From: Hirsutella rhossiliensis
Lineage: Eukaryota > Ascomycota > Sordariomycetes > Hypocreales > Ophiocordycipitaceae
Direction of reading: 5' to 3'
Assembly (NCBI RefSeq): GCF_020360975.1
Contig: NW_025408680.1
Span: forward strand, 1,981,390-2,045,389
Length of the DNA: 64,000 nt
Shown here: positions 1-9,042 of the stretch, one piece after another
How the letters are laid out: each line of letters opens with the position of its first letter
Numbering within the stretch: the first letter of the stretch is position 1
Translations under genes and position numbers: made by a program
Notes under the pieces: model-generated
Told to the model about the DNA's origin: nothing
What the model saw: the letters and a program-made list of their open reading frames with translations, nothing else
Database searches by the model: none

Positions 1-543
1 TCTGCGAGGAAGGCAGAAATAAACTGTCCAGCGTTGTCAGAAATCCATACGAGGGGCATACCGAAGAAACGATAGAGGTAGCGGAAGTAGCGGCTAGCTA
101 AGACTTCTGCCGTATCGTTTTTCTTTCCTGGGAGCGTGGCGATAATCCGGCTTAGCTTGCAGACGAAGGTCCAAACATAGTCATATCCGTAACGGTCTTT
201 CGGCATATCCTTCCCGTCACATTCGACGTGCTCCCAAACAGAGGTCGGTACGGGCAGTGGATGGAGCAGTCCAGGGTCTTGTCTCGAGGGGTTTGTTGCG
301 GCGGCAGTCGTGGCAGTTCCGAATATAACGACGGATATCCTCCTTCATCCTTGGCCAGTAGAAGTCTCGTTGGAGCAGCTTGATCACCTTGTTCTGTCCG
401 GCGTGAGCGAAGATCTGGGGTTCGTGGGCTTCGCGAATGAGCGCGGTCTGAAGAAACGTCTGCTTGTCTGAGGTCTGGGCTGGTACGACCAGGTGTGTTC
501 CATGGGTACCGAGGTCTTGGAGGAGGTTCTCTTGGCGGATCAA
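1..543 (-). pseudogene. Ty3/gypsy integrase (zinc-binding domain and start of catalytic core), partial
   Basis: Integrase joins element cDNA to the host chromosome. The frame at 543-217 holds the H2C2 zinc-binding domain: two histidines in the stretch AHEPQIFAHAG, the FYWPRM block, then a C-x2-C pair in NCHDCRR. After a frameshift near 250 the core continues in another frame toward the window start, where the second catalytic aspartate is recognisable in ISDNAGQF just before the edge. The rest of the core, including the catalytic glutamate, lies outside the window. Recognition of the family is secure; the frameshift could be real decay or an assembly indel. Confidence 0.88.
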
Positions 544-691
544 CGAAACGAGTTCGGCTCCCTTCGGGACCGAGTTCGGGTCTAGTTCTGGGCGGTCTTG
601 ATCGGGCGTCTGCTGTATCCCTCGGTCTTCTGGGGTCTGTAGGGCACTCGTGGCCCTCAGAACTAATGGTCTAGTAGGCTTAGGTTCGGGA

Positions 692-1507
692 CTAAAGTTC
701 TGAGGGCAGGTTGCCGGCGGCCGTAGGGTCTAGAGAGTCGGTCGCGAAGCCTAGCCTTTCCGGAGGGATCAGGGTCACCGTGCGTTCCTCGGCTTCCCGG
801 GCCTTTACGGTAGGGAGCTCCGCTGTCTTCCTGGAGAGGGCATCGGCGACTACGTTCAGTCGACCGGGGCGGTAGAGGAAACGGATGTCGAACTGGGCGA
901 GAAAGTCGGACCATCTGATCTGTCGTACCGAGAGCAGGCGCTTCGTAGAGAAATGGACTAAGGCTTCGTGATCGGTGATCACATCGAACTTCTGGCCTAA
1001 GAGCTCTGGGTAGAAGTGCTCTAGACTCTGTACGACGGCGAGGAGCTCTCGATCTTGGATTGGGTAGGCTCGCTCGGCCGGGGTCATGGTCTTAGAGAAG
1101 AATCCAACGGGCTTCCAGGTCTGATCAGGCTGTTCCTGCCATAGAACACCAGCTGTGGCATTCCGGGAGGCATCGGTCTCCAGTCGGGTCGGCAGTTCTG
1201 GTCTAAAGAAGGCGAGGACCGGGGCTTCGATAGCCAGGCGCTTGAGTTGATCAAATGCTTCGCGTTGCTCCGGGCCCATCACAAAGGCAACATCCTTCTT
1301 AAGCAACCGGTTCAAGGGTTCTGCCACTCCAGAGGCGTGGTAGCAGAAAACACGGATGAAGTTGCATAGGCCAACGAATGATCGGATCGCGGTGCGGTCT
1401 CGGAGGTCCTCAAACTTCCAGTCTTGTATCGATCGAACTTTCCGAGGGTCGACACTAAGGCCCACACCGGCTTCAAGCAGAACGCCGAGGTAGTCAACCT
1501 TGGTCAC
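692..1507 (-). pseudogene. Ty3/gypsy RT thumb/connection and RNase H domain
   Basis: This 271-residue open frame begins at the end of the reverse transcriptase (VDYLGVLLE), passes through the connection with RSFVGLCNFIRVF, and contains the RNase H domain that degrades the RNA strand of the cDNA hybrid. RNase H landmarks are the first aspartate in LETDASRN, the glutamate in DRELLAVV, and the TDHEALV block. The usual linker motif RPGRLNVVADALSR follows. The frame is out of phase with the upstream RT block at 1504-2043, so RT and RNase H are separated by a frameshift. It ends in a stop shortly before the integrase block. Confidence 0.92.
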
Positions 1508-2043
1508 GTTAAATCTAGACTTCTTGATGTCTCCTGGAGGTTTGCCTGATGGAGTCGCCAGATCACTTCTTGACAGTCTTTCCAGTGGTCTTCTTCTTTA
1601 TCCGAGTAGATCAGGACGTCATCTGCGTAGGCGCTGGCGCACCGGTCGAGGAGATCGTGAAGCTGCGCGTTGATAAACTGCTGGAACCAGGCGGGACCTA
1701 CCTTCAGACCGAACGGGAGGACTTTCCAGCGGAAAGTTCCGAAACGGGTGCGAAAGGCGGTCAAATACTCGGAGTCAGGGTCCATGCGGAGACGGTGGAA
1801 GGCCTGGATCACATCGATCTTCGTGAAGCGTTGAGCTTCACGGCAACCGAAAGCAGTACCTTCGAGGGACGGAGCGGGCGTGATGCGACTTTTAAGATGA
1901 TCGTTCATCCAACGGTAGTCGATGCAGAAGCGGCGGGCGGTCGTGTTCGGTTTCGGAGCGAAGAGGACAGAAGCGGCGTGCGGACTCGGATCGGGCTCGA
2001 TGAAGTCTATCTCCCGGAGGTGATCGACAGTCTCTTTCTCTAG
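1504..2043 (-). pseudogene. Ty3/gypsy reverse transcriptase fingers and palm
   Basis: Reverse transcriptase copies the genomic RNA into cDNA. The conserved FTKIDVIQAFHRL block supplies the first catalytic aspartate, LPFGLKVGPAWFQ is the usual primer-grip neighbourhood, and the catalytic YADD box lies at 1618-1629. Upstream of the first ATG, to about 2043, the same minus-strand frame stays open and contains the fingers region (FCIDYRWMN), so the true block is longer than the ATG-initiated frame. The frame shifts just after YADD, before RNase H. The plus-strand open frame over 1549-2043 is its shadow. Confidence 0.92.
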
Positions 2044-2433
2044 AGGCAGATACTTAACGGGCGTGCGGTACGATGGGGTCCTGTCGGCGAAAGAGGCTTC
2101 TCAAGCTCTAGGACTACATCGTGACCGGGTCGGCTCGAAGGTAGGGTGTGGGCCTCTTTCTTCGAGAAGAATCCTCTAGATGGGTGAGCTGGGGCGGTAG
2201 ACGACTACGGACACAAGCAACATGCTCAGGGTCTTCTCCTGAGGAACGGAATGCTTTGTCCCTGGTAGGTCTTTTGATCCGGGGAGACTTTAGCAACGGT
2301 TCGAGCACTAGGGACGGTCTGGTCAAGGCCGGAGCTTGGCTCGAGCTGGACTGGATCCCGGGCATCAACGGTTCGAGTTCGTTCCACTGTTCGAATCTCT
2401 CGTGAGACTCTACTTGGCAGACCAGGGCGTTAA

Positions 2434-3173
2434 TCAGGGCTTGATCTTCGGAGGCTTGGATCGAGGCGACGGAGACGAAGTCGGTAGCAGGGGCGGTCGT
2501 GAGCTGAAAACGGACAGACTTCTTGGCAGACGGAGACTTGGACTGAAACGACGGAGACGGAGTCGGTAACGGGTCGGGACAGAGGCCGGAGGAGTTTGAT
2601 CAGAGCGGCCCCAGTTCTTGTGGAGGATCCGGTAGCGTTTCTCCTCTTTCTCGAGCAGGCGGTTCCGCCTCTCAGCGTCGGCCTGGATCTTAGGGTCGAT
2701 CCGACCCGAGAGCGGGGCTTGACGAGAGAGCTGGATCGTCGGGAGAACTTGGCGAGGCAGGAAGATCATCTGGCCAGATGATCTGTCGGGCGGCGCAGTC
2801 AAGCAGGAGGCGCTTCTCCCGCATCCAGAAAAGACCGATAAAGATATCATGGCCACACTCAGCTATATCAAATGTCTCGTTTGCGAACGAACGGCCATCG
2901 ATGACGAAAGTGGCGACCAGCTGTTTCTGGATATAGCCGGCTGGCTTTCCACGGAAGTTTTGGAGGAATCCGACTCGGGAGCTCCTTAATCTGGGCTCCG
3001 AGTCTTTGGGCGGCGGACTGGGCGAAGGTTGGGCTAACCAGCAAACGGGTTTCGGCTCCGGTATCACAGAGGGAGCGGGCAGGTAGGCTCACACCATCCA
3101 CTTGGACTTGACTTGGCAGAGTGAATGACTTGCTAGACCTACTCGCTGTCTGTGACACCTTAGGGACCATCAA
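2434..3173 (-). pseudogene. Ty3/gypsy aspartic protease and protease-RT linker
   Basis: The retropepsin cleaves the Gag-Pol polyprotein. Its active-site triad DTG lies at 3057-3065 within SLCDTGAETRLLVS. After a frameshift near 3010 the C-terminal half continues in the frame 3067-2690, ending with LLLDCAARQIIWPDD, which resembles the end of fungal Ty3 protease domains. A charged linker rich in Arg, Lys and Glu (about 2600-2700) leads toward the reverse transcriptase. The 2050-2430 stretch between linker and RT is proline/serine-rich in several frames and I could not assign it cleanly. Confidence 0.85.
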
Positions 3174-3274
3174 GGAGTCTTGTGATGGTCCTATTCGTTT
3201 CCCGAATCTTGATCAGAGTCGTTGGCAGGGACAGGGACGGAGGCGACACGGGAGACAGCATGGGTGCGGTCGGG

Positions 3275-3383
3275 ACACTCGCGAGAGGTGCCCTGTTTTC
3301 CACAAATAAAGCAGGTGCCATTATCCCAATGGACCCTTTTCTCATCGTCGGTCAAGGCTCTGCCAGCATCACGCGAGGTGATA
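3275..3383 (-). pseudogene. Gag zinc-knuckle segment, degenerate
   Basis: In the frame -1 to the main gag frame, a CFICGKQG...C motif occurs at 3275-3313. It resembles the retroviral nucleocapsid knuckle CX2CX4HX4C, but the histidine is missing (threonine follows the glycine) and the last spacing is one residue short. A stop codon at 3352-3354 closes the preceding gag frame, so the knuckle would need a frame change to be made. Nucleocapsid knuckles bind the element's RNA. Confidence 0.75.
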
Positions 3384-3795
3384 GGGTCGAGCCGGTCTTG
3401 TTCGGAGTCTTGGCGGTAGTCGGAGCAGTCTTAGTCGGCGCGCGGCGAGATCGGTCGGAAGAGCGGGAGTCCTGTGTCTGCCTCATACTCCTCTTCTGGC
3501 AGTGGACAGCGTCTTTAATGAACCCACAGAAAACCTCGTAGGTCACGGACTCGTCGCGGGTCTTGGTCAAGAGGCTGTTATCTAGGTTGGCCGGGATGTG
3601 CTGCCACAGGGTATGCTTCATCTGGTCCTCGGGCACACGACCGGTCGCAGTTAAGTAGTCAAATTCCGCAAGAAAGTCCACAATGTCGGTCTTCCCATTC
3701 ACGGTAAACTGGAGGCGTTGCAGGCGGTCAAGAGCCTCGGAAAGCTCATTCGGATTGCCATAGGCGGACTCAAGGGCTTGGATCATCTCTGCCAC
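3352..3795 (-). pseudogene. Gag capsid C-terminal portion
   Basis: This 147-residue open frame begins in AEMIQALESAYGNPNE and continues with FLAEFDYLTATGRV. Both segments are typical of the retrotransposon-Gag domain that forms the particle shell of Ty3/gypsy elements. A basic, Ser/Thr/Arg-rich tail follows. It overlaps the end of the upstream gag frame (3783-4367) by 13 bases in a different phase, so gag is split by a one-base shift at about 3790. The family is clear from the capsid pattern; a functional product is not expected. Confidence 0.87.
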
Positions 3796-4367
3796 TCCAG
3801 AGAAGGGTCGAGTGTCAGAGGAGAAGCGGGTTTCAAGTGCTCGGCGGGCTTTTCCTCGAGCAGGTTATACAGACAGACCATCCGGCTGTTCTCAGTCCGG
3901 AAGGTTCGCACGTCTTCGTCAAATTTGTTCTTTATGCTCAGGATGAAGGAATGGAACTCGTCCTTCTTCCCTGAGAACGTCGCGGAGACCTTGATGCGCG
4001 ATTTGGCGGCGTCGCTGTACTCGGGGTTCTTGCCCTCTGGGAAGGGGGCAAAAATAGGCCAGGCAGCTTTGCCTGTTGGTCGGAAGGCCGGGCCATTTGG
4101 GCCGGCAAAAGCAGTCGAGGGCTCCCGGTGCTGTCGATTTGATTCAACAGACGGAGAGCGTTCATTTAGACGGGCCGTTAAGGCCGCAATCTGTTCTCTC
4201 ATCTCGCGGATGAGAGCGTCTTGGGGGCTCGGGGCAGCCATGGCTACTATTTCGGATTCAGTGGCTTGGCCAGCAAGCCGGGTGGAACGGCGAGGCTGAT
4301 CCGATGGCAGGGCTTCCTCAGATATCATAGTCTCGAGGTCAGAGTCTAGGGTCGGAAATGATACCAC
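3783..4367 (-). CDS. Gag N-terminal portion of the Ty3/gypsy element
   Basis: The frame starts at the first ATG downstream of the LTR leader (4367) and gives 194 residues. The first half is polar, with a predicted helical stretch (IREMREQIAALTARLNE) that could form a coiled coil. The second half enters the capsid fold (SATFSGKKDEFHSFILSIKNKF, then NSRMVCLYNLLEEKPAEHL). Translation stops after SLEWQR because of the frame change at 3790, so only a truncated Gag could be made. The start sits about 265 bases inside the LTR edge, a normal leader length. Confidence 0.82.
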   Translation of the reverse strand: MVSFPTLDSDLETMISEEALPSDQPRRSTRLAGQATESEIVAMAAPSPQDALIREMREQIAALTARLNERSPSVESNRQHREPSTAFAGPNGPAFRPTGKAAWPIFAPFPEGKNPEYSDAAKSRIKVSATFSGKKDEFHSFILSIKNKFDEDVRTFRTENSRMVCLYNLLEEKPAEHLKPASPLTLDPSLEWQR

Positions 4368-4631
4368 GCGGAATCACGGTCAGATGCCTGCACGAGCAGG
4401 GACGGTCGGAGGTCAGACGGGACGACTCCTTGGTCGGAACGGTTGGTCGGACGACTACACACACGCGTAGTCTTGGTCGGAACGGACGTGATCTCAGCCT
4501 TGAGGATCACTTGGTCGGTGGTCGGAGTCTTGGTCGGAACGGTCAGAACGGATGCGCTGGATTTACGTCAGGCGCGTGTGACGTGAAAGCTCGGTGCCTA
4601 TTTGCTTAATCGCTGGCAAGCGATCTTATTG
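4368..4631 (-). other. Leader between primer-binding site and gag
   Basis: This is the untranslated leader of the Ty3/gypsy element. It contains short repeats of the type GGTCGGA (plus strand, about 4400-4545) and no recognised domain. Confidence 0.6.
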
Positions 4632-4641
4632 AGCTTTGAGT
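4632..4641 (-). promoter_or_regulatory. Primer-binding site, apparently self-priming
   Basis: Two bases inside the LTR the sense strand reads ACTCAAAGCT. The exact complement, AGCTTTGAGT, occurs inside the LTR at 4707-4716, about 45-50 bases downstream of the TATA box, where the transcript 5' end is expected. This is the geometry established for Tf1 of fission yeast, in which the 5' end of the element's own mRNA folds back and primes reverse transcription. The 10-bp complementarity is seen directly; the mechanism is inferred. Confidence 0.7.
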
Positions 4642-4643
4642 AG

Positions 4644-4865
4644 TGTTACGGCCAGGCACATACGAGCCTTGACGGCTATAAAGATGTATTGGCACTATGA
4701 ACAAAGACTCAAAGCTAAGGAGCAAGAAAGGAAGACTAGACTACACGACCGAGCGGGCCCTTATATAGACACGAGGTCGCGCGTGGGCACGTGATGCTGC
4801 TTGGGCACGTGACACTGGTGAGGTTCTGCGCTGGCGGCTCTACGCTGGCGCCCAGGGTCGTGACA
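4644..4865 (-). repeat. 5' LTR of the Ty3/gypsy element
   Basis: In the element's sense (minus) orientation this 222-bp sequence starts TGTCACG and ends CGTAACA, giving 5'-TG...CA-3' with an imperfect 7-bp terminal inverted repeat. It contains two copies of GGGCACGTGA (the CACGTG palindrome), a TATATAAG box at about 4760-4767 and a pyrimidine-rich stretch downstream, as expected of a fungal LTR promoter. Its right edge joins RIPed AT-rich DNA abruptly at 4866, which marks the insertion point. Confidence 0.9.
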
Positions 4866-5179
4866 GATATAATAGTCGGCTACTTATACCTTTAGCTTTA
4901 GCTTTAAATTAAGGCATCGAGCGCTAGACTTAACGGCGCGGTATACGCTCTTATAAGTATAGTCTAGAGATAATATCCTATCTTATAAGCGTTAAAGGAC
5001 CTTATCTTAAAATACCTATGCCGTACGCGCCCTTAAGCCGGTTTATCCCTCCTCGCTAAACTAAGGTAAAGGTATAAGGGAAAGCTTATTTATTAGCACC
5101 GCGCCTCCCTCTACTAAGGAAGCTCTTATATAAGTCTATAGCGCCTCTTATAAGATAAGCTATAGATCCTATGCCTTAA

Positions 5180-5870
5180 TATCTACCCTTATTAGCCGGT
5201 CTTAATCCCTTTAAGAAAGCGTATCTAAGACTATAGAGTTTTACCTTAGCCGGTACTTAATTAAGAAGTTAAAGTATAAGAGATACTCCGCTTAGTAGGC
5301 TTACCGCTTTAAGAGGTACTAGTAGGTTATAAAGTACTTAAGGTTCTTATAGTCTATAAGAACCTTAAAGCTCTTATAGCTTTAAAGCTTTACTTACTAT
5401 TACTTAAGGTAGCTAATAATCGCTAATATCTCCTTATTATAAATAGCGTAATTCCGCTCCGCTAAGGTTAGCTTATAAGAGTAGAACGCTATTAGTTACT
5501 TCTACTTATCTACCTCCTAGGAGAGTATTCCTTTAAGTACCTAGCCGCTATAGTTTACTTTAACTAATATAGACTAATTAAAGTCTTATTAAAGTAATAC
5601 TAAGGCTTACGAGAATAGGTCCTTAAGCGTATAAAACGCTCTTTCTTATATAGGCCCTTAATAAAAAGCGGTTTACTTCCTAGTAATCTCGTTTAAAGGT
5701 ATTATAATATAAGAGAAGCTCTTAATAAATATCTTATAATAGTTTACGAACCTAAGGAAGCTTTATATACCTATTTATATAGTTAGGGCCGCTTATCTTA
5801 AATCGCTTAGATCTTTATAGGATCTACCTATATACCTACGCCTATATAAATAATAAAGCCTAGGTACTTA
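5180..5870 (-). pseudogene. RIPed Ty3 connection and RNase H
   Basis: Continuing the same minus frame, the segment resembles the connection domain, then RNase H with a YEI.DKELLAII-like glutamate block (relic of NYAIYNKEILAI), a DHKNL-like block and the terminal ADALSRRDQDRP-like linker at about 5180-5215 (seen as LDTLS.RD.DRL). Most differences from the family are explained by CpA/TpG-to-TpA transitions. No start codon survives. Confidence 0.8.
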
Positions 5871-6360
5871 ACCCTCTTAACTTTAAATTTATACTTATCT
5901 AGGTTAAAGTAAAGCCTATAAAGTTAAAGGCGCTTTAAGACCCTCTATACTTTCTATATATAGTCTTTATAGGAGCCGCTTATATAAATAAGGATATTAT
6001 CTATATATATAGAGGCGAACTTATTAAAGAAGTCTTAAAGTATATTATTAATATAACGCTAAAAGGTAGCGGGCGCTTTTAAGAGGCTAAAGGGCGTTAT
6101 AATCTACTTAAATAAGCCGTAGTATATATAGAACGCTGTCTTTTACTTATTACCCTTTAAGATCTATACCTTATAGAACGCTTATTTTACGTTTAGCTTT
6201 ATAAACTACTTTACCTTTAAAAGGTTATAGAGCGTATCTAAGATTAAGGGTAAGGGGTAGCGGTCTAGCTTTATAATTACGTTTAAAGCCCTATAGTTAT
6301 AATAAAACTATATCCTGCCCTTTAGTTTATATATAAATAAGACTAGCGCTCCTACCTTAG
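5870..6360 (-). pseudogene. RIPed Ty3 reverse transcriptase
   Basis: The minus frame shows fingers, palm and catalytic-loop segments of a Ty3/gypsy RT: NYRALN, RYPLPLILDTL, an APATF-like block, SIYIDNILIY, then a KRVKYLG-like end. In-frame stops fall where the family has Trp, Gln or Arg codons, as expected when TGG or CAG becomes TAG. The gene is dead, but its family is clear from the order and spacing of these blocks. Confidence 0.85.
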
Positions 6361-8995
6361 AGCTACTTACTTAAATAAAACCCTTATTTAAGAGGTCCCT
6401 TAGCGTCTTTTTTAGTACTAATAGCTCTATATATAATATATTATATAGCAGTCTAAATAGTATAAGCGGTTCTTACCCCTTTTTATTAATATAAAGTATA
6501 ATCCTATAGTCTACCTTTAGCTTATATAAGTTAAGCTTATTTACTTCCTAAGACTTAAATAGTAAGAGGAGGTCGTAAAAGCGCTTTAGTATCTACTATT
6601 ATAGCTTAGAGGGCGACTTTAGCTTCTTTATTTAAAGGGCCTTATTAATATCTACTAAGCTAACTATATAAACCGCTATATTAGCCGCTACCTAGCCTTC
6701 CTCCCGCTCTACCTATCGTATAGTTCCTATAAAGATAGAGGTAAGGACTTTTTAGGCTAAGTATAAAGCTCGTATACTTAGTTTAACGCCTATAGAACTA
6801 TTATTATAGTAGACCTACTATTATATAGGCCTAAACTATAGCTTCTTTTAGTATAGAACTAAGTATAACTCTATATATAATAACTAAGGTTTCCTAAGGA
6901 TTAAGGGAAACTCTAGCTAAGGGATTATATAAGCTATAATAAGCTTATAATAACTATTAACCTTTATAGCTAGCTATATAATACCCTTAATTACTATACT
7001 TTCTATCGCGCTTAAGGCGCCTTTTACTTACCTTAAGGCGATCTTCTTTACTAGTACTTATATCTTTTATATAAGCGCCTCGTTAACTATAGTATAGTAC
7101 TAATAGCCCTTACTTATAAGGGCAGCGATAAGTAAAGAGTTATTAATTATAACCTATATTAAAGTAAGCTCTTTTTTTATATAGGTAGATAATTCCTCTT
7201 TCTCCTTTACTAGTACTAGTAATTAAGGCTCTAGAGCTTATCTTTACTTTAGAGCTACTCTTTTTCCTCTAGGCCTAGGGGTATAGAGTCCTCTTTATTA
7301 TCTAAGGTAAAGAGCGGTTCTATCTTTACTACTTAAACTACTATAAGCCGGTTAGCTAAAAGGAAGGGGCATTTAAATATAAAGTATATAAACGCGCTAT
7401 AATATAAGTAGCGGCCGTTAGCCTTTCTTTTTCTAATTTCCTTACTTATTACCTACTTCGCTTACTACTTAAAGTATAAGATAGTATAGGGGATATTTAA
7501 TAATAACTTCCTACTATATTTAGCTCGGTCTATATAAGTAGCTAATATTAAGGTATCCTTATTAATATCGATAGTTAGCTATTCCTCTTATAAAGAGGCA
7601 GTAATCCTATTACCGCTATATAGTATATACCTATAAAGCTTTTAAAAACATAGCGTCTACTTATAGCCCTATACTACCTTTATTAACCGGCTTATATACT
7701 CGCTATAGTTAATAAGTATAATTATAAGGATAAGTAGCTCTTATAAAGCTAGCGTAATTAACTTTTATAACTATATAAGCTTTACGCTATCTTCTTATAC
7801 TATAGTTCCTACTACCTATAAGAGCGTCTCTTTAAAGTTAAGGAGGAATTCGCTAAAGGTCTATCCGTCCCTTTACTTAAGGGTCTATAACCTATCCTAT
7901 GCCTTCTCCCGCTCTTATATATTGCCGAACGTATATATAAGGTATTAAAAGAAGTCCTATAGGTCGCGTCTACTTTTAGGGCCGCCCTTATCCTAGAATC
8001 TAGAGATCCGCTATATCTAGGGCTCTAGTAGTATATAAAGGAGCGAATACTATACTATATCGTAATAGCCGTTTAGGCCCTATTTCTTATTTATTATAAA
8101 CTTTATCTATAGCTAGCTAAGGAAGAAGTAAAAGGACTTAAGCTTACTATCTTAAGTCGGCTAAGGAAGCGGCTTTTATATTAGTAGTACCGCTACTATA
8201 ACCGGTATTATAGAGGTTATAGGGGTTAACGCTAGTCTTATAGACAGCTCCCTTAATATAGCGAGAACCTTATTCTTCTCGCTAGCTATCGCGCTTTTAA
8301 TTGCTTCTAGGATAGCTACGATACTTCCTATCTACCTAGGGAGTAGCGGGGTGCTCCTTTAAGAAAGCGGCACCCTTTTTAAGGAGATATCTATTAGATC
8401 TATTAATTAATAGCTTATACTATTATAGAGTAGGTAGAGGCGTATATATAGGTGCTATTTATAAGATAATATTAATAAGCTATATAGAGCTCTTCTATAT
8501 ACGGCTAGCCCGTATATATATATATAGGATCTAGCCCTTTATATATAACTATATAGCTTAGGCTATAGCCTAAGCCTATAACTTATAATAGTTAAAGACT
8601 CTTATAATAGTAAGTAATATAATAATAGTATCTCTTCTTTAGCTAGTAGTAGCTTAGGGATATTAACGTTATAGTTATATACTAAGTAGTTAACCTTCTT
8701 ACTATATAGTACTAGCTTACTATAGCCGCGATACCCTTATTTATATAAGAGTTAACGCTATTATAGCCTTATAGTAAGAACTTTATATACTAATTTAGGC
8801 TACCTTAAGCCTACGTTATCCTTAAACGCCTCTAAGCTAGCTTAATACTTAATAAGGCTAATATTCTTTTATAATAGTAGCTTAAGAAGCTATTAGTAAT
8901 ACCCCTTTTTAATAGGTTTCTTACTAATTCCTACTACTAAGACCTTAATAAGCTATTACTTTAAATCCGTAATCCTAACGTTATTATAGTTATAC

Positions 8996-9042
8996 AGGTA
9001 AGGCAACCCCGCACGGGTTGCGCAATAAGCCTTTCGGAACGA
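8996..9042 (+). repeat. Left inverted terminal motif with hairpin
   Basis: The left end reads AGGTAAGGCAAC, then a perfect 7-bp hairpin at 9002-9020 (GCAACCC, loop CGCAC, GGGTTGC), then GCCTTTCGGAACGAA at 9028-9042. The outer and inner motifs recur inverted at 13218-13271. The switch from AT-rich to GC-rich DNA coincides with this end. Confidence 0.75.

Larger units (their letters stand above)
1..4865 (-). mobile_element. Ty3/gypsy LTR retrotransposon, un-RIPed, frameshifted, truncated by window edge
   Basis: The minus strand carries, in order from high to low coordinates, a 5' LTR, gag, aspartic protease, reverse transcriptase, RNase H and integrase. RT preceding RNase H and integrase is the Ty3/gypsy order. 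The 3' part of integrase and the 3' LTR lie off the left edge. Base composition is balanced and CA/TG are common, so this copy has not been RIPed, unlike the relic it abuts at 4866. Its reading frame is nevertheless broken by several single-base shifts (near 3790, 3375, 3010, 1510 and 250), so it cannot encode a complete polyprotein as written. Self-priming suggests kinship with Tf1-like elements, but I cannot assign the lineage firmly. Confidence 0.93.
4866..8994 (-). mobile_element. RIP-saturated Ty3/gypsy relic, 3' end truncated
   Basis: This AT-rich block is almost devoid of CA and TG. Reading the minus strand while allowing TpA in place of CpA/TpG gives a Ty3/gypsy pol: reverse transcriptase at about 6360-5870 and RNase H at about 5870-5180. 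The RT catalytic box appears as YIDN at about 5996-6010, which is YXDD after one G-to-A change. The integrase part should follow below 5180 but the sequence is cut at 4866 by the insertion of the younger Ty3 element. Gag and protease should lie at about 6430-8400, where I see an open but unassignable minus frame. No intact LTR could be delimited; the 8400-8994 end may hold the 5' LTR. Confidence 0.82.

Noticed and set aside
1549..2043. 164-residue plus-strand open frame
   Set aside because: Shadow of the Ty3 reverse transcriptase on the minus strand, where YADD and other RT blocks are in frame.
3718..4299. 193-residue plus-strand open frame over gag
   Set aside because: Antisense to the gag frame, which has capsid-like features and sits at the expected distance from the LTR.
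4396..4545. Repeated GGTCGGA units suggesting a CRISPR-like or tandem array
   Set aside because: Spacing is irregular and units are very short; it is simple repetition in a retrotransposon leader of a eukaryotic genome.
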